From positions 372,001 through 436,000 of the forward strand of contig NZ_NIHC01000005.1 of NCBI RefSeq assembly GCF_002806945.1: a DNA stretch of 64,000 bases, given 5' to 3'. Shown here one piece after another: positions 47,124 through 58,387 of this stretch. This stretch comes from Marinobacter salexigens. GTDB taxonomy: Bacteria; Pseudomonadota; Gammaproteobacteria; Pseudomonadales; Oleiphilaceae. The position numbers and the translations under genes are program-made. Each line of letters opens with the position of its first letter. The first letter of the stretch is position 1. Below the pieces are notes generated by a model that searched no databases, was not told where the DNA came from, and saw only the letters and a program-made list of their open reading frames with translations.

Positions 47124-48222
47124 TAGCGGCCTCCAGACAATAATTTACGACCCGCTCCGTTGCATCGGGGCGAGCCAAAGTACGTGCAGCCTTGGCCATA
47201 TCCATGACCCGGGCGCGGTCCCTGGCAAGGTCGCCGAGGGTTTCTGCCAGCACTGCCGGCGTCAAGCGTGACTGTGGTATCAAAATGGCTGCTTTGGCAT
47301 TCACCAGCTGCTGGCCATTTTTCGTTTGGTGATCATCCACCGCGTGGGGGAATGGCACCAACACGGCACCGATACCGGCCGCACACAGCTCGGAAACCGT
47401 CAGGGCGCCTGCGCGGCACAACACTATGTCGGCCCAGCTATAAGCTTCTGCCATGTCTTTGATAAACGGTTCAACGTCGGCATTCACTCCGTGCTGCTCA
47501 TAAGAGCCGCGGGCATCTTCAAGATGACGCTCCCCACACTGGTGCCGAACCTGCGGCCTTTCCTGTTCTGGCAGCATTGCCAGGGCCTCTGGCAACTGCT
47601 GGTTGAACACCTGGGCTCCCAGACTGCCACCGACCACCAGAATTCGCAGTGGCTTGCTTTGCTCTGGGGATTCGCTCGAGCGCCCTGCCATTCTTTGTTC
47701 CGGGGCTGGCAAGGCGGCCAGATCTTCCCGCACCGGGTTACCAGTGCACCGGGTAATCACTTCCGCACCAAAGCTGCCAGGGAAAGCCTCCAGAACCGTT
47801 TTCGAAAACCGCACCAGAATCCGGTTAGTCATTCCTGCGATGGCATTCTGCTCATGAATCACCAGCGGCGTTTTCGTAAGCCAGGCGGCCAAGCCACCAG
47901 GGCCTGTCACAAACCCGCCCATACCAACCACGCAGTCCGGGCGAATACGGCGCATAACGGTAAAAGCTTCACCCAGGGCACGCATCAGGCGGAACGGAGC
48001 CGCCACTAAAGCCAGCTTGCCTTTGCCCCGGAGCCCGGAGATGTGGATCAGCGACAACGGAATGCCCGTATCGGCAATCAACCGCTCTTCCATGCCTCCA
48101 ACAGCGCCCAGCCAGTGCACCTCATGCCCTTTGGCTTCAAGTGCACGGGCAGTGGCCAGAGCCGGGAACACGTGCCCTCCGGTGCCGCCAGCCATCATCA
48201 GGAAACGGCGAGATTCATTCAT
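47116..48222 (-). CDS. murG: Undecaprenyldiphospho-muramoylpentapeptide beta-N-acetylglucosaminyltransferase
   Basis: MurG adds GlcNAc to lipid I, forming lipid II at the inner membrane face. About 368 residues with the glycine-rich [43 protein letters not shown] and the UDP-GlcNAc-binding [18 protein letters not shown] 48222 follows GGGGAGGGG and overlaps ftsW by 8 nt. Confidence 0.98.
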   Translation of the reverse strand: MNESRRFLMMAGGTGGHVFPALATARALEAKGHEVHWLGAVGGMEERLIADTGIPLSLIHISGLRGKGKLALVAAPFRLMRALGEAFTVMRRIRPDCVVGMGGFVTGPGGLAAWLTKTPLVIHEQNAIAGMTNRILVRFSKTVLEAFPGSFGAEVITRCTGNPVREDLAALPAPEQRMAGRSSESPEQSKPLRILVVGGSLGAQVFNQQLPEALAMLPEQERPQVRHQCGERHLEDARGSYEQHGVNADVEPFIKDMAEAYSWADIVLCRAGALTVSELCAAGIGAVLVPFPHAVDDHQTKNGQQLVNAKAAILIPQSRLTPAVLAETLGDLARDRARVMDMAKAARTLARPDATERVVNYCLEAANG

Positions 48223-49417
48223 AACGTGCCCCTCCCCGTTTGCGGCGGCCGGGTTTTTCCGCAGCCTGTTTTTCTTTATCCAGCCGTTCCATCTCAACCC
48301 TGGCGAGAATGCCAATACACACACAGCTGATCATCAGGCTGGAGCCGCCGTAGCTCACCAATGGCAAGGTCAGCCCTTTGGTGGGCAGCAACCCGGTGCT
48401 GACGGCCATATTGATTCCGGCTTGCAAACCGATCAGCAGCGTGATGCCGTAGGCGAAACAGGCACCAAATGGCATCTCTGCCTTTTCTGCCCGCCGGGCA
48501 ATCACAAAGCCTGTTACAACCAGCACGGTAAACAGCCCCAGCACAACCAGCGAACCCAGCAGCCCGAACTCTTCTGCAATAATGGAGAAGATAAAGTCGG
48601 TGTGGGCTTCCGGCAGGAAGAACAGCTTTTGTATGGAGTTCCCCAGGCCAACACCACCCCAGTCACCGCGACCAAAGGCAATCAACGACTGCGTTAACTG
48701 ATAGCCACTATCGAACTGATCTTTCCAGGGGTCGAGGTAGCTCACGACCCGTTTCAGCCGATAGGGCTGAGTCAGCACCAGAATGACCCCGAGCACCACC
48801 AGAATGGCGATCAGCGGTACGAACCGGCTAAGCCGCACGCCACTGAGGAAAATCATGCCCGCAGCGGCAGTCACCAGAACCACGGTTGCCCCGAAATCAG
48901 GCTGTATAACCAACAAGGCGGATGCCACACCAAGAACCACAAGTGGCTTCAGAAACCCCGGCCAAGTGTTCAACAACTCATCACGGCGCCGCACAACGTA
49001 TCCGGCCAGGTAGGCGATCAGGCATAGCTTCGCCACTTCCGACACCTGCACGTTGAACAAGCCGAACGGGATCCAGCGAGTAGACCCGTTCACTGTGCGG
49101 CCCAGTGGCGTAAGAACCAACACCAGCACAAGCATACCGATTCCGAGCAGCAACCAGCCGCTGCGCTCCCACCAGGCCACTGGCACGTTTACCGATACCA
49201 GCGCGAGCATGCATCCCATCACCGCAAACATAAGCTGGCGAATCACATAGTGATAACCATTGCCCATGGTCTCTACCGCCAAGTCCATGGAAGCGGAGGA
49301 AATCATCACAACCCCGATCATCAGCAAGGCAACCGAGCTGATAACCAGAACCGGCAGGGGCTGAATTTCGCCCAACCATTCAGTTCGTGCGGGTGCGGCT
49401 GATAACCCTGACTGCAT
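48215..49417 (-). CDS. ftsW: Septal peptidoglycan glycosyltransferase FtsW
   Basis: FtsW is the SEDS polymerase of septal wall, working with FtsI. The 400-residue protein has about ten membrane helices, QPDFGATVVLV, LPEAHTDFIFSIIAEEFGL and PLVSYGGSSLM. Its ATG shares one base with the murD stop (TGATG) after a GGGAGG ribosome-binding site. Confidence 0.98.
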   Translation of the reverse strand: MQSGLSAAPARTEWLGEIQPLPVLVISSVALLMIGVVMISSASMDLAVETMGNGYHYVIRQLMFAVMGCMLALVSVNVPVAWWERSGWLLLGIGMLVLVLVLTPLGRTVNGSTRWIPFGLFNVQVSEVAKLCLIAYLAGYVVRRRDELLNTWPGFLKPLVVLGVASALLVIQPDFGATVVLVTAAAGMIFLSGVRLSRFVPLIAILVVLGVILVLTQPYRLKRVVSYLDPWKDQFDSGYQLTQSLIAFGRGDWGGVGLGNSIQKLFFLPEAHTDFIFSIIAEEFGLLGSLVVLGLFTVLVVTGFVIARRAEKAEMPFGACFAYGITLLIGLQAGINMAVSTGLLPTKGLTLPLVSYGGSSLMISCVCIGILARVEMERLDKEKQAAEKPGRRKRGGARYE

Positions 49418-50772
49418 CAGTTCACCTCCCGCAGTGCCTGGACCTGGGTGCGAAACTGCTCACCACGATCCATATAGTCTGCGAACATATCGAAGCTGGC
49501 ACAGGCGGGGGAAAACAGAACCCGGTCGCCTTCCTGTGCAAGCTCCGCCGATTTTTCCACCGCTGCTTTCAGGGTTTCAGCCCGGTAAACGGACGTCCCG
49601 GAGGCCAGCGCACCAGCGATACGATCTGCATCCCGGCCAATGAGCACCACAGCCCTGCAACTGTCACTGACTGGCGCCGCCAATTCAGTAAACTCGGCCC
49701 CCTTGCCTTCTCCGCCGGCGATCAGCACAACTTTCCCGTCACCTTCCGGCACCAGGCTGTTTATCGCGGCGACGGTGGCTCCAACATTCGTGCCCTTGGA
49801 GTCATTGATGTAATCCACGCCTGCAAGCCTGCGCACAAGCTCGCACCGATGCGGCAAACCGCTAAACTTCCGCGCGCTATCCAGCATGGTATCCATGGGC
49901 AACCCTGCGGCCTGGCCCAGTGCCAGCGCAGCCATCACGTTGCTGATGTTGTGCCACCCCATAAGGCTCAACTCGCGGGCATTCAGCAAGTTGTCGAAAC
50001 CAAAGGTCAGCCACAGGCCCTGATCGTCTTCCCGGGTGCTGAAGGTCTGCGGGTTAACACGATTGAAGCCGAAACATACAAACCGCAGGTTATCCCGCGC
50101 CATGGGAGTGCTCAGAGCATCATCAAGATTTACGATCGCGTTCTTGCACCCCTGGAAGATTCGTTGCTTGGCCTGAAAATAAGCCATCTTGTCCGGGTAG
50201 CGATCCAGATGATCGTCACTCACATTCAGCACGGCAGCCGCCAGCGCATTCAGCCCTGTTGTGGTTTCCAGCTGAAAGCTGGAGAGCTCCAGCACGTACA
50301 AGTCGGCATCATGCCCCAGCAAATCCAGCGCAGGCGTGCCGATATTGCCACCAACCTGAACCTTGCGACCCGCTGAACGCGCCATCTCACCCAATAAGGT
50401 GGTTACCGTGGTTTTACCGTTGGAGCCTGTTATGGCCACAACGGGCGCGCCGGCGGCTTCAGCAAACAGATCAATGTCGCCCCGTATGCGGGCACCCTGC
50501 TCTGCAGCATAGGCAATGGCCGGGTCGGCGATGCTGATTCCCGGGCTTACGATCAACTCGTTGAAACCGGCAAAGAGTTCTTGATTGAAAAGCCCCAGGT
50601 ACACAGGAACATCTGGCCATCCGGCTCGAAGGTCATCCAGGCACGGCGGCGCTTCGCGGCTGTCAGCCACGGCAACGTCCCGCCCCTGAGCTGTCAGGTA
50701 GCGCACGCAGGAGAGCCCGGTTTTACCGAGCCCTACTACCAGTGTGCGACGATCTGACGTGATGACACTCAT
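49417..50772 (-). CDS. murD: UDP-N-acetylmuramoyl-L-alanine-D-glutamate ligase
   Basis: MurD adds D-Glu to UDP-MurNAc-L-Ala. It is 451 residues, with the N-terminal nucleotide fold VVGLGKTGLSCVRYL, the P-loop ITGSNGKTTVTTLLG, ELSSFQLETT and the C-terminal NDSKGTNVGATVAAI. It follows mraY by 15 nt. Confidence 0.98.
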   Translation of the reverse strand: MSVITSDRRTLVVGLGKTGLSCVRYLTAQGRDVAVADSREAPPCLDDLRAGWPDVPVYLGLFNQELFAGFNELIVSPGISIADPAIAYAAEQGARIRGDIDLFAEAAGAPVVAITGSNGKTTVTTLLGEMARSAGRKVQVGGNIGTPALDLLGHDADLYVLELSSFQLETTTGLNALAAAVLNVSDDHLDRYPDKMAYFQAKQRIFQGCKNAIVNLDDALSTPMARDNLRFVCFGFNRVNPQTFSTREDDQGLWLTFGFDNLLNARELSLMGWHNISNVMAALALGQAAGLPMDTMLDSARKFSGLPHRCELVRRLAGVDYINDSKGTNVGATVAAINSLVPEGDGKVVLIAGGEGKGAEFTELAAPVSDSCRAVVLIGRDADRIAGALASGTSVYRAETLKAAVEKSAELAQEGDRVLFSPACASFDMFADYMDRGEQFRTQVQALREVN

Positions 50773-50787
50773 AATCAGTCCGGCTTC

Positions 50788-51873
50788 CTATCGCAATTTC
50801 AGACTGGACAAGCCAATCAGAACAAGAATGACGGTTATGACCCAGAAGCGCACAATCACACGCGGCTCTGGCCATCCTTTAAGTTCAAAATGGTGGTGCA
50901 GTGGCGCCATCCGGAAAATCCGGCGGCCGGTCAACCGGAAGGAAGCCACCTGCAAGATCACTGAAACGGTCTCCATCACGAACACGCCGCCCATGATGAA
51001 AAGAATGATTTCCTGGCGCACGATCACTGCAACCACACCCAATGCCGCGCCAAGGGCCAGGGCACCCACGTCACCCATGAACACCTGGGCGGGGTAGGTG
51101 TTAAACCACAGAAAGCCAAGACCGGCGCCCACAAGGGCCCCGCAGAAGACAATCAGCTCGCCGGTGCCCGGCAAGTGGGGAATCAGCAGGTAATTTGCGA
51201 ACTGAACGTTGCCGGATACGTAAGCAAAAATACCAAGCGCCCCGGCAACCATAACGGTAGGCATGATGGCCAGGCCATCGAGGCCATCCGTCAGATTTAC
51301 TGCGTTGCTGCTGCCAACGATCACAAAGTAGGTCAACAGAATAAACAGCACCGGCCCCAGAGTGAGAGATACATTTTTCAGGAAGGGCAGATACAGCGAT
51401 GTTTCCTGCGGCAATATGGAGCTGAAGTACAGAACTATGGCGGCACCGGCCCCGATCAGCGACTGCCAAAAGTACTTCCAGCGTGCAGGCAGGCCGCGCG
51501 GGTTGCGCTCAACTACTTTCCGGTAATCATCAACCCAGCCAACTGCACCAAACAGCATTGTCACCAACAAGGTTACCCACACGTAGCGGTTGGACAGGTC
51601 TGCCCACAGCAACGTGGTGATTGCGATAGACACCAGAATCAACGCGCCACCCATCGTAGGGGTGCCGGCTTTGCTGAGGTGGGTCTGAGGGCCATCATCA
51701 CGAATCGCCTGGCCAATCTGGTACTGGCTCAGTTTTCGGATCATCAGCGGCCCGATCACCAGCGAGATCAGCAGCGCGGTCAATGTGCCCAAAATACCGC
51801 GCACAGTCAGGTACTGAAACACCGTCAGCGCCGAAAAATATTGTGATAGAACCTCTGTCAGCCAGAGCAGCAT
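50788..51873 (-). CDS. mraY: Phospho-N-acetylmuramoyl-pentapeptide-transferase
   Basis: MraY attaches phospho-MurNAc-pentapeptide to undecaprenyl phosphate, forming lipid I. The 361-residue, ten-helix protein has the [10 protein letters not shown] and WVDDYRKV motifs, the [11 protein letters not shown] stretch and [16 protein letters not shown] near the end. Its start lies 16 nt inside murF. Confidence 0.98.
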   Translation of the reverse strand: MLLWLTEVLSQYFSALTVFQYLTVRGILGTLTALLISLVIGPLMIRKLSQYQIGQAIRDDGPQTHLSKAGTPTMGGALILVSIAITTLLWADLSNRYVWVTLLVTMLFGAVGWVDDYRKVVERNPRGLPARWKYFWQSLIGAGAAIVLYFSSILPQETSLYLPFLKNVSLTLGPVLFILLTYFVIVGSSNAVNLTDGLDGLAIMPTVMVAGALGIFAYVSGNVQFANYLLIPHLPGTGELIVFCGALVGAGLGFLWFNTYPAQVFMGDVGALALGAALGVVAVIVRQEIILFIMGGVFVMETVSVILQVASFRLTGRRIFRMAPLHHHFELKGWPEPRVIVRFWVITVILVLIGLSSLKLR

Positions 51874-53261
51874 GCGTTATTCACCTTATTTTTGATTCCC
51901 TCCACCACGAGATCCATGGCGGAACTTCTGGACCCTTTAACCAACACAATCATTGGCATTTCTTTAACGCTGACGAGGGCTTGCACAGCCTCGCCGTGTG
52001 TTCGATACATCTCTGCTGCTTCACCAAAGCCCTCTGCATAACCGTCGCAGCCAGCACCTACCGTCAAAAGGCGGTCAACCCCGAGCTCTGAGGCGAAAGC
52101 CCCAACTTCCCGGTGCAGTTCATGAGCGGTTGGCCCTAACTCTCCCATGGCACCAAAAACCGCAACACGCTTTCCTTTACGCTTTGCAAGCACGCTGAGC
52201 GCGGCTTTCATAGAGGCAGGATTGGCGTTGTAACTGTCATCAATAACCGTCAAGCCCTCCGACAAGTCGATGACCTGCAAACGACCACGAACCGGCTGCA
52301 TTTCTGCCAGCCCTTCAAGGATGGCTGCATCTGTTGCGCCCAAGTCACGAGCTGCTGCAACAGCGAGCAGGGTATTGGTCACATTGTGGTCACCTTCCAG
52401 TGGCTGGATAAGGGTGCACGACCAGCCGCCAGGCCCGGTAATTGAAACTTCAGGCCTGGAGCCTTGCGGTTGCTTTATAACGGCGTTGTAGTCCGCGCCC
52501 GGGTGGCCACAACGACTAACACTCACAACCCGCCGGTTACCTGCCCGGGCAAGCCACTGATCAAAGGCTGGGTCATCCCGATTGAGAACCACGAGACCAC
52601 CATCGGATACGCCTTCAATAATTTCACCCTTGGCCTGCACGATATTTTCGTAACTGCCAAAACCTTCAAGGTGCGCCTGTCCCGCATTCGTCAGAATCGC
52701 GACCTGAGGTTTGGTGATTGCCACCGTATGGGCAATTTCGCCTGGCCCGCTGGCCCCCAGCTCGATAACTCCGTAAATGTGCTTTGGCTCCAGCTCGAAC
52801 AGGGTCAAAGGCACACCAATGTGGTTATTGAGGTTGCCACGGGTCGCGAGGGTATCTCCCATGCGCGCCAAAATGGCAGCAGCCAACTCTTTTACCGTGG
52901 TTTTTCCACTGCTGCCGGTAATCGCAATCAGTTTTGCCAAGCTTTCATTGCGGTTACCCGCCGCCAGCCCTGCCAGCGCCTGAACCGTGTCAGCCACAAC
53001 CAACTGAGGTAGGCTGGAGGTGTTATCAACAGACGCAACCGGTGCATTAACCACGGCCGCACTGGCGCCAAGCTTCTGCGCTGCCTGGACAAATTTATGG
53101 CCATCAAAGTTCTCGCCACTAAGAGCTACAAACAAATCGCCCTTTTTTAAAGCCCGGGTATCTGTGGAGACGCCAGAATACTCGACAGTTTCCAGCCCCT
53201 GAGACGCACATTTGCCGCCGGTAAAACCAGCGGCCTCAGCCAGTGAGAAGGTGCGCATCAT
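51858..53261 (-). CDS. murF: UDP-N-acetylmuramoyl-tripeptide-D-alanyl-D-alanine ligase
   Basis: MurF adds the D-Ala-D-Ala made by Ddl. It is 467 residues, with [20 protein letters not shown] in the N-terminal domain, the P-loop [15 protein letters not shown], the [16 protein letters not shown] ligase motif and [15 protein letters not shown]. Overlaps murE by 4 nt (ATGA) and mraY by 16 nt. Confidence 0.98.
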   Translation of the reverse strand: MMRTFSLAEAAGFTGGKCASQGLETVEYSGVSTDTRALKKGDLFVALSGENFDGHKFVQAAQKLGASAAVVNAPVASVDNTSSLPQLVVADTVQALAGLAAGNRNESLAKLIAITGSSGKTTVKELAAAILARMGDTLATRGNLNNHIGVPLTLFELEPKHIYGVIELGASGPGEIAHTVAITKPQVAILTNAGQAHLEGFGSYENIVQAKGEIIEGVSDGGLVVLNRDDPAFDQWLARAGNRRVVSVSRCGHPGADYNAVIKQPQGSRPEVSITGPGGWSCTLIQPLEGDHNVTNTLLAVAAARDLGATDAAILEGLAEMQPVRGRLQVIDLSEGLTVIDDSYNANPASMKAALSVLAKRKGKRVAVFGAMGELGPTAHELHREVGAFASELGVDRLLTVGAGCDGYAEGFGEAAEMYRTHGEAVQALVSVKEMPMIVLVKGSRSSAMDLVVEGIKNKVNNACCSG

Positions 53262-54742
53262 AAGGCACCCCCTTCAATCTTCAACCCTTGGCATACGTGG
53301 GCTGCATCACTGAATGGAAATTTCTGCCCCGCTATCTCCTGCCAGGCTTCATGACCCTTCCCGGCCACAAGAACAAGATCGTTTGGCCCTGCCATATCAA
53401 TGGCAAAGCGGATAGCCTCAGCCCGGTCGTGAATCACGGTCGCGGCATTCGGGCGGGAGAACCCCGCCAGAATGTCTTGCACAATTTTCACCGGGTTTTC
53501 TGTCCTTGGGTTATCGTCCGTAACGATGACGAAATCGGCGCAGTTTTCTGCTTCCCTCGCCATTTCCGGGCGTTTTCCGCTGTCCCGGTCTCCCCCGCAA
53601 CCAAACACGCATATCAGCTTGCCGGTTACATGTGGTCTAAGCGCAGCCAGTGCATTCGAAAGGGCATCTGGAGTGTGGGCATAATCCACCACCGCGCGAA
53701 CGCCTTCCACACCACGAAATTGCTCAAGCCGCCCCGGGGGAGGCGCCAGCTTCCTGACAGCCTCTTGCACCTGCTCGACGGTCGCACCTACGGTCATAGC
53801 GGCTGCAACTGCCGCAAGCACATTGCTAGCATTAAAGCTGCCCATAAGTGGCACGGACAGGCCAAAAAGACCCCACTCACCATCAACTACAGCATCAAAG
53901 CCATCATCCGTAGGGTGAAATTCTTTCAACCACAGCTCCAACTCGGATTCGTGCAAGCTATAACGAATGCGATCACATTTGCCTTCAATCATTTCATATA
54001 GTTGACGGCCGAAAGGATCATCAAAATTAATTACTGAAAAGTGCACATCCTCGCGCTCGAACAGGCGTGCCTTGGTTGCCCCATAAGCTTCCATCGAGCC
54101 GTGATAATCCAGGTGGTCCCGCGTCAGGTTGGTAAATACGGCTCCGGTAATTGCAAGACCATCTACCCGACCTTGATCCAGGCCGTGGGAGGATACTTCC
54201 ATCGCTGCCGCACGGCCTCCCATTGAGAGTATGTCCGACAGTGCGCGGTTGATTTGAACGGCATCAGGAGTGGTGTGGCTAGCCTCCTGCAGGGCACCGG
54301 GCATACCGTAGCCCAAGGTTCCAAGAATGCCACAAGGCGTGCCCGCCTGACCTAGCAGTTGCGCAATATAATGACTTACAGATGTTTTACCGTTAGTGCC
54401 GGTAACACCTATCAGCCGAAGTCTGCGAGAAGGGTGCTCATAAAAACGGGCCGCAATTTTCCCCAGCAGCTGTCGCAGCTGCACAACCGGAACGATCAGC
54501 GCGCCGCGATGCTCCCGACATTCGCCCGCTTCTTCCGACTCCAGCAACACAACAGTAGCACCCGCATCTACGGCCTTATCCACATATTGATCGGCCGGTG
54601 TATCTGCACCGGACAACGCAACAAATGCATCACCGGAACGGACGGCGCGGCTATCGGCCCGCAAGTCATGGATAGTCACATCAAAGACAGAAGGCACTGG
54701 CACTATGCCCTGCAACAAGGTACTCAGGGATGTCATACTCAT
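53258..54742 (-). CDS. murE: UDP-N-acetylmuramoyl-tripeptide synthetase (diaminopimelate-adding)
   Basis: MurE adds meso-diaminopimelate. About 494 residues: DSRAVRSGDAFVALSG, the P-loop GVTGTNGKTSVSHYIA, the carbamoyl-lysine region ALFER-type motif TKARLFEREDV, and DDNPRTENP, the DNPR motif that selects diaminopimelate over lysine. ATG 54742 follows GGGGGTGA; 54736 is a close alternative. It begins 4 nt after ftsI. Confidence 0.97.
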   Translation of the reverse strand: MSMTSLSTLLQGIVPVPSVFDVTIHDLRADSRAVRSGDAFVALSGADTPADQYVDKAVDAGATVVLLESEEAGECREHRGALIVPVVQLRQLLGKIAARFYEHPSRRLRLIGVTGTNGKTSVSHYIAQLLGQAGTPCGILGTLGYGMPGALQEASHTTPDAVQINRALSDILSMGGRAAAMEVSSHGLDQGRVDGLAITGAVFTNLTRDHLDYHGSMEAYGATKARLFEREDVHFSVINFDDPFGRQLYEMIEGKCDRIRYSLHESELELWLKEFHPTDDGFDAVVDGEWGLFGLSVPLMGSFNASNVLAAVAAAMTVGATVEQVQEAVRKLAPPPGRLEQFRGVEGVRAVVDYAHTPDALSNALAALRPHVTGKLICVFGCGGDRDSGKRPEMAREAENCADFVIVTDDNPRTENPVKIVQDILAGFSRPNAATVIHDRAEAIRFAIDMAGPNDLVLVAGKGHEAWQEIAGQKFPFSDAAHVCQGLKIEGGAL

Positions 54743-54746
54743 GGCT

Positions 54747-56489
54747 TCACCCCCTCTTCCCTGAGCCACTGCTCTGCAGACCCATGGTCGCACTGACATC
54801 CAGCTCGGGCTTCACATTCAGCAGCCGCAGTGCATCGCTCATCACCCGGGAGAACACAGGTGCAGCCACCTCGCCACCGTAGTACTCACCCGATTGGGGC
54901 GCATCTACCGCTACAACCGTAACAATCCTCGGGTTATCAATCGGCGCCATTCCTGCAAAAATTGCCTTGTACTGATTGTCCTCATAGCCTTGAGCGCCTA
55001 CCAGGTGAACGGTTCCTGTTTTCCCGCCAGCGCTGTAAAAACCTGGCTGTGCTCGCTTACCGGTCCCTTTGGAAACTGCATCACCGAGCATGGCCCGCAC
55101 CTCAGCAGTCACCTGCTCGGAGAGCACCCTCTCGCCAACCGGTTTGGCATCCAGCTTCATCAAACTGAGGGGATAGCGCACACCACCGTTGGCTATCACC
55201 ATGTAGGCCTGAGCCAGCTGAAGCGCGTTAACGCTCATTCCATAGCCGTAGGACAAAGTTGCCACTTCTACCGGGCGCCACTTCGGGGGGGCGGGCAGCA
55301 CACCAACAGCTTCGCCCGGAAAGCCTATGCCAGTGGGCTGCCCAAGGCCCAAGCGCGCATAAAGGTTGCGAATCGTGTCGCCGCCAAGATCAGTGGCAAT
55401 CTTGCTAATACCAACGTTACTGGACTTGACGATAATGTCGGAGAGGCTCATGACCCCGTAATTCCGGTGGTCACGAATGGTGAACCGACCAAAACGCCGG
55501 TAGCCGGGCGAAGTGTCGATGGTTGCATTGGCTGAGTATTCCCCAGTCTCAAGCGCAGCCGCTATGGTGATAGGCTTCATGGCTGAACCGGGCTCAAACA
55601 GATCTGTAATTGCCTTATTGCGAAGGTTTTCCGGCGCTAACTGGCTGCGATCGTTAGGGTTGTATGAGCCCTGATTGACCATAGCCAACACCTCGCCGGT
55701 CCCGACATCCAGCATAACGAGGGTTCCGCCACGGGCATCATGGGCACTGACCACTGCTTTCAGCTCGCGGTACGCCAGGTACTGCAGTCGCAGATCTATA
55801 CTCAGCTCAAGGCTGTGGCCGGGAGCTGCGTCCCGGATCAGCGTCAGGTCCTTTATGATCCGGCCGCGGTTATCCTTCAGGACACGCTTGCGGCCAGGCT
55901 CTCCGGAAAGCCACTCGTTATAAGCGAGCTCCATGCCTTCCTGGCCCCGCTCGTCAATATTGGTAAATCCAACGACATGCGCCGTTACTTCACCGGCCGG
56001 GTAATAACGGCGGTATTCCTGGCGCGTATAAATACCGGGAATATCCAGTTCCATGGCCTTCGCCGCCAACCCTGGCTGCACCTTTCGGCGCAGATAGATG
56101 AATTCTCGACCAGCGTAGGTTGCAAGGCGCTCCCGCAGCCTTACTTCGCTGACACCCAACACCCTTGCCAGGTTGGCAAGGCGTGGTTCCGAAGGATCGG
56201 TTTCGGACGGGTTAGCCCAAAGCGTCTGGACCGGTGTACTAACCGCCAGCGGCTCGCCATAGCGATCACTAACTACGCCACGATGGGCATCAATAGTTTC
56301 TACGCGGATTGTGCGAACATCGCCCTGCTTACGCAGAAAATCATTATCCACAACATGCAAATCAACCAAACGCCAGCCTAGCGCCGCCACAACAACCAGG
56401 AATACACCCAGCACAGAGCCGAAGCGCCAGGCTTTCAAGCCTGCTGCCACCTTCTGGCTCAATGTTCTTGCTGATTCCTGACTGGACAA
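54747..56489 (-). CDS. ftsI: Penicillin-binding protein 3 (septal transpeptidase FtsI)
   Basis: FtsI cross-links septal peptidoglycan with FtsW. The 580-residue class B PBP has one N-terminal helix (about 24-46), a pedestal with RGVVSDRYGEPLA, and the transpeptidase motifs SAMK (S302-K305), SSN (356-358) and KTG (490-492). Spaced 32 nt after ftsL. Confidence 0.98.
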   Translation of the reverse strand: MSSQESARTLSQKVAAGLKAWRFGSVLGVFLVVVAALGWRLVDLHVVDNDFLRKQGDVRTIRVETIDAHRGVVSDRYGEPLAVSTPVQTLWANPSETDPSEPRLANLARVLGVSEVRLRERLATYAGREFIYLRRKVQPGLAAKAMELDIPGIYTRQEYRRYYPAGEVTAHVVGFTNIDERGQEGMELAYNEWLSGEPGRKRVLKDNRGRIIKDLTLIRDAAPGHSLELSIDLRLQYLAYRELKAVVSAHDARGGTLVMLDVGTGEVLAMVNQGSYNPNDRSQLAPENLRNKAITDLFEPGSAMKPITIAAALETGEYSANATIDTSPGYRRFGRFTIRDHRNYGVMSLSDIIVKSSNVGISKIATDLGGDTIRNLYARLGLGQPTGIGFPGEAVGVLPAPPKWRPVEVATLSYGYGMSVNALQLAQAYMVIANGGVRYPLSLMKLDAKPVGERVLSEQVTAEVRAMLGDAVSKGTGKRAQPGFYSAGGKTGTVHLVGAQGYEDNQYKAIFAGMAPIDNPRIVTVVAVDAPQSGEYYGGEVAAPVFSRVMSDALRLLNVKPELDVSATMGLQSSGSGKRG

Positions 56490-56521
56490 TCAGACCACCC
56501 TGAGACTGTTATTATCGTGAA

Positions 56522-56926
56522 TTATCGGGATGCCGGCGGTGCCATCAATGGCACCAGAACAATGTCCTGCCGCCCGGGAACCACCATATTGAAACGCTCT
56601 GCCGCAAGCCGCTCTACGCGACCATGGCCGCCCATCGAACTTTGTTCCAGAAGCAGCTGGCTCCACTCAGCCTGAAAACTGTCACGCTCGGCCTGCAGTT
56701 GAGACAGGGTATTGAACAGCGCACGATTCTCGTGGGCACTAACCACAACGCCTATGGATGAACCCACAAGCAGTACAGCCAAAGCCAGAGATACCAGAAC
56801 CTTTTTTTGCCGAGTGGCATCGAAAACTCGCCGCGATATCCGTACAGCCGCAACAACGCCCACTCGAACTTTTTCTTTATTCAGCTTTGCCGGCTTTACT
56901 GCCGGCTCTATGGCTACAGCGCCCAT
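56522..56926 (-). CDS. ftsL: Cell division protein FtsL
   Basis: FtsL is a small bitopic divisome protein that forms a complex with FtsQ and FtsB. The 134 residues show a cytoplasmic basic tail, a membrane helix (about 43-63), a leucine-zipper-like coil (NTLSQLQAERDSFQAEWSQL) and the conserved RVERLAAERFNMVVP. It starts 2 nt after rsmH. Recognition rests on topology and position as much as on sequence. Confidence 0.93.
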   Translation of the reverse strand: MGAVAIEPAVKPAKLNKEKVRVGVVAAVRISRRVFDATRQKKVLVSLALAVLLVGSSIGVVVSAHENRALFNTLSQLQAERDSFQAEWSQLLLEQSSMGGHGRVERLAAERFNMVVPGRQDIVLVPLMAPPASR

Positions 56927-56928
56927 AA

Positions 56929-57912
56929 CTACGCGCTCCCCTGAGCTGTCTGTGTATTGTCGTTACGCTCCAGAACCCGCATAACTGCGCTGCGGGCCCG
57001 AACATTCTCACTGATCTCACCGGCACCCGCCTTGTTGGCTTTGCCGATCAAGCGAAAATCCGGTGCCTCCTGCGCGGCCGTCACCGGAATGCCTTTAGGC
57101 AGACGCGGACCACGAGCGAGATCTCGCATAAAACGCTTCACCAAGCGGTCTTCCAACGAGTGAAAACTGATAACCACAAGCCTGCCGCCGGGAGCAAGCC
57201 TGTCGACTGCTGCCTGCAACCCGGTTTCCAGATCTTCCAGCTCGCGGTTAATAAAAATGCGAATGGCCTGAAACGTTCGGGTTGCCGGATGTTTGTGTTT
57301 CTCTTTTTTCGGTATCGCCTCACTCACCAAATGGGCAAGCTGGAGAGTGGTTTCGATCGGCGCTTCCTGGCGGCGCTCAACAATCAGACGCGCAATGCGA
57401 CGGGAAAACTTCTCCTCGCCATAACGAAAGATCACATTCGCAATTTCCTGCTCTTCCGCGTACGACAGCCACTCAGCAGCACTTGGCGACTGCAATGGAT
57501 TCATACGCATATCAAGGGGGCCATCACGCATAAAGCTGAACCCTCTGGTCGCATCGTCCAACTGCGGTGAAGACACACCAAGATCCATCAGTACGCCATT
57601 AACCTGCTCCCAGCCTGCCTGCGAAACCGCGTGGCTGAGCTCAGCAAAAGAGCCATGAAAATAATCGAAGCGGGAGTCGGCTATCGCAAATTCCTCGGCC
57701 ACACGGATCGCCTCCGGATCCTTATCAATCCCCAACAACTGACCAGAAACATCCAAACGTCCTAAAATGAGCTGACTATGCCCACCACGGCCGAAGGTTG
57801 CGTCTACATATTTGCCGGCGGGATCACTGACCATATAGTCGACCGCCGAATCCAGGAGCACCGAGCGATGGGAAAATTCCGCTTCAGTCTCCGGCCTGCG
57901 ATCAGAGGTCAT
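56929..57912 (-). CDS. rsmH: 16S rRNA (cytosine1402-N4)-methyltransferase
   Basis: RsmH methylates N4 of C1402 in 16S rRNA; RsmI, encoded about 1.2 kb away, adds the 2'-O-methyl to the same nucleotide. It is 327 residues, with [14 protein letters not shown], the SAM motif [28 protein letters not shown] and [11 protein letters not shown]. Overlaps mraZ by 4 nt. Confidence 0.98.
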   Translation of the reverse strand: MTSDRRPETEAEFSHRSVLLDSAVDYMVSDPAGKYVDATFGRGGHSQLILGRLDVSGQLLGIDKDPEAIRVAEEFAIADSRFDYFHGSFAELSHAVSQAGWEQVNGVLMDLGVSSPQLDDATRGFSFMRDGPLDMRMNPLQSPSAAEWLSYAEEQEIANVIFRYGEEKFSRRIARLIVERRQEAPIETTLQLAHLVSEAIPKKEKHKHPATRTFQAIRIFINRELEDLETGLQAAVDRLAPGGRLVVISFHSLEDRLVKRFMRDLARGPRLPKGIPVTAAQEAPDFRLIGKANKAGAGEISENVRARSAVMRVLERNDNTQTAQGSA

Positions 57913-58361
57913 AAAGAAAGCGCTTCCATCTCGGGCGGTATGTCTTCATCGCATGAGCTCTCGTCAAGCCATTCGAACCAACGCTCTTCACTCCACAACT
58001 CCAACTTCTTCCCCTGCCCTACGAGCATCAGCTTTTTTTCCAGGTTGGCGTGCCTACGCAAGGTCGGTGGCACAAGAATGCGACCTGCAGAGTCCATTTC
58101 CATGGGTGCCGCATTACCCAGTACCAAGCGCTGCAGGCGCCGGACGGGCTTTTTCATATTGGGAAGCTCCTCGATCTTCAACCGCAGGATCTCCCACTCG
58201 GGTTCGGGGTAAACCAGCACACAGCGCTCTTCATCAGCATTCGCAGTCAATACGATACGGCCACCACAGGCTTGCGCGAGGGTCTCGCGCACCTTGGCGG
58301 GGATCGCCAAGCGACCCTTTGCATCCATATTGATGGCATGACTGCCAAGAAAATTGCTCAT
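57909..58361 (-). CDS. mraZ: Transcriptional regulator MraZ
   Basis: MraZ is a ring-forming AbrB-like DNA-binding protein that represses the dcw promoter. The 150 residues contain two SpoVT-AbrB halves with the DxxxR signatures [14 protein letters not shown] and [15 protein letters not shown]. It is the first gene of the cluster, and a four-copy GTGG box lies 27-60 nt before its ATG, next to the promoter. Confidence 0.98.
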   Translation of the reverse strand: MSNFLGSHAINMDAKGRLAIPAKVRETLAQACGGRIVLTANADEERCVLVYPEPEWEILRLKIEELPNMKKPVRRLQRLVLGNAAPMEMDSAGRILVPPTLRRHANLEKKLMLVGQGKKLELWSEERWFEWLDESSCDEDIPPEMEALSL

Positions 58362-58387
58362 TTAGTACGTCTCTGGGGACCCGAAAA

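Noticed and set aside
49387..50376. A 329-codon plus-strand open frame opposite murD
   Set aside because: murD is complete on the other strand, and this frame has no recognisable domain or ribosome-binding site.
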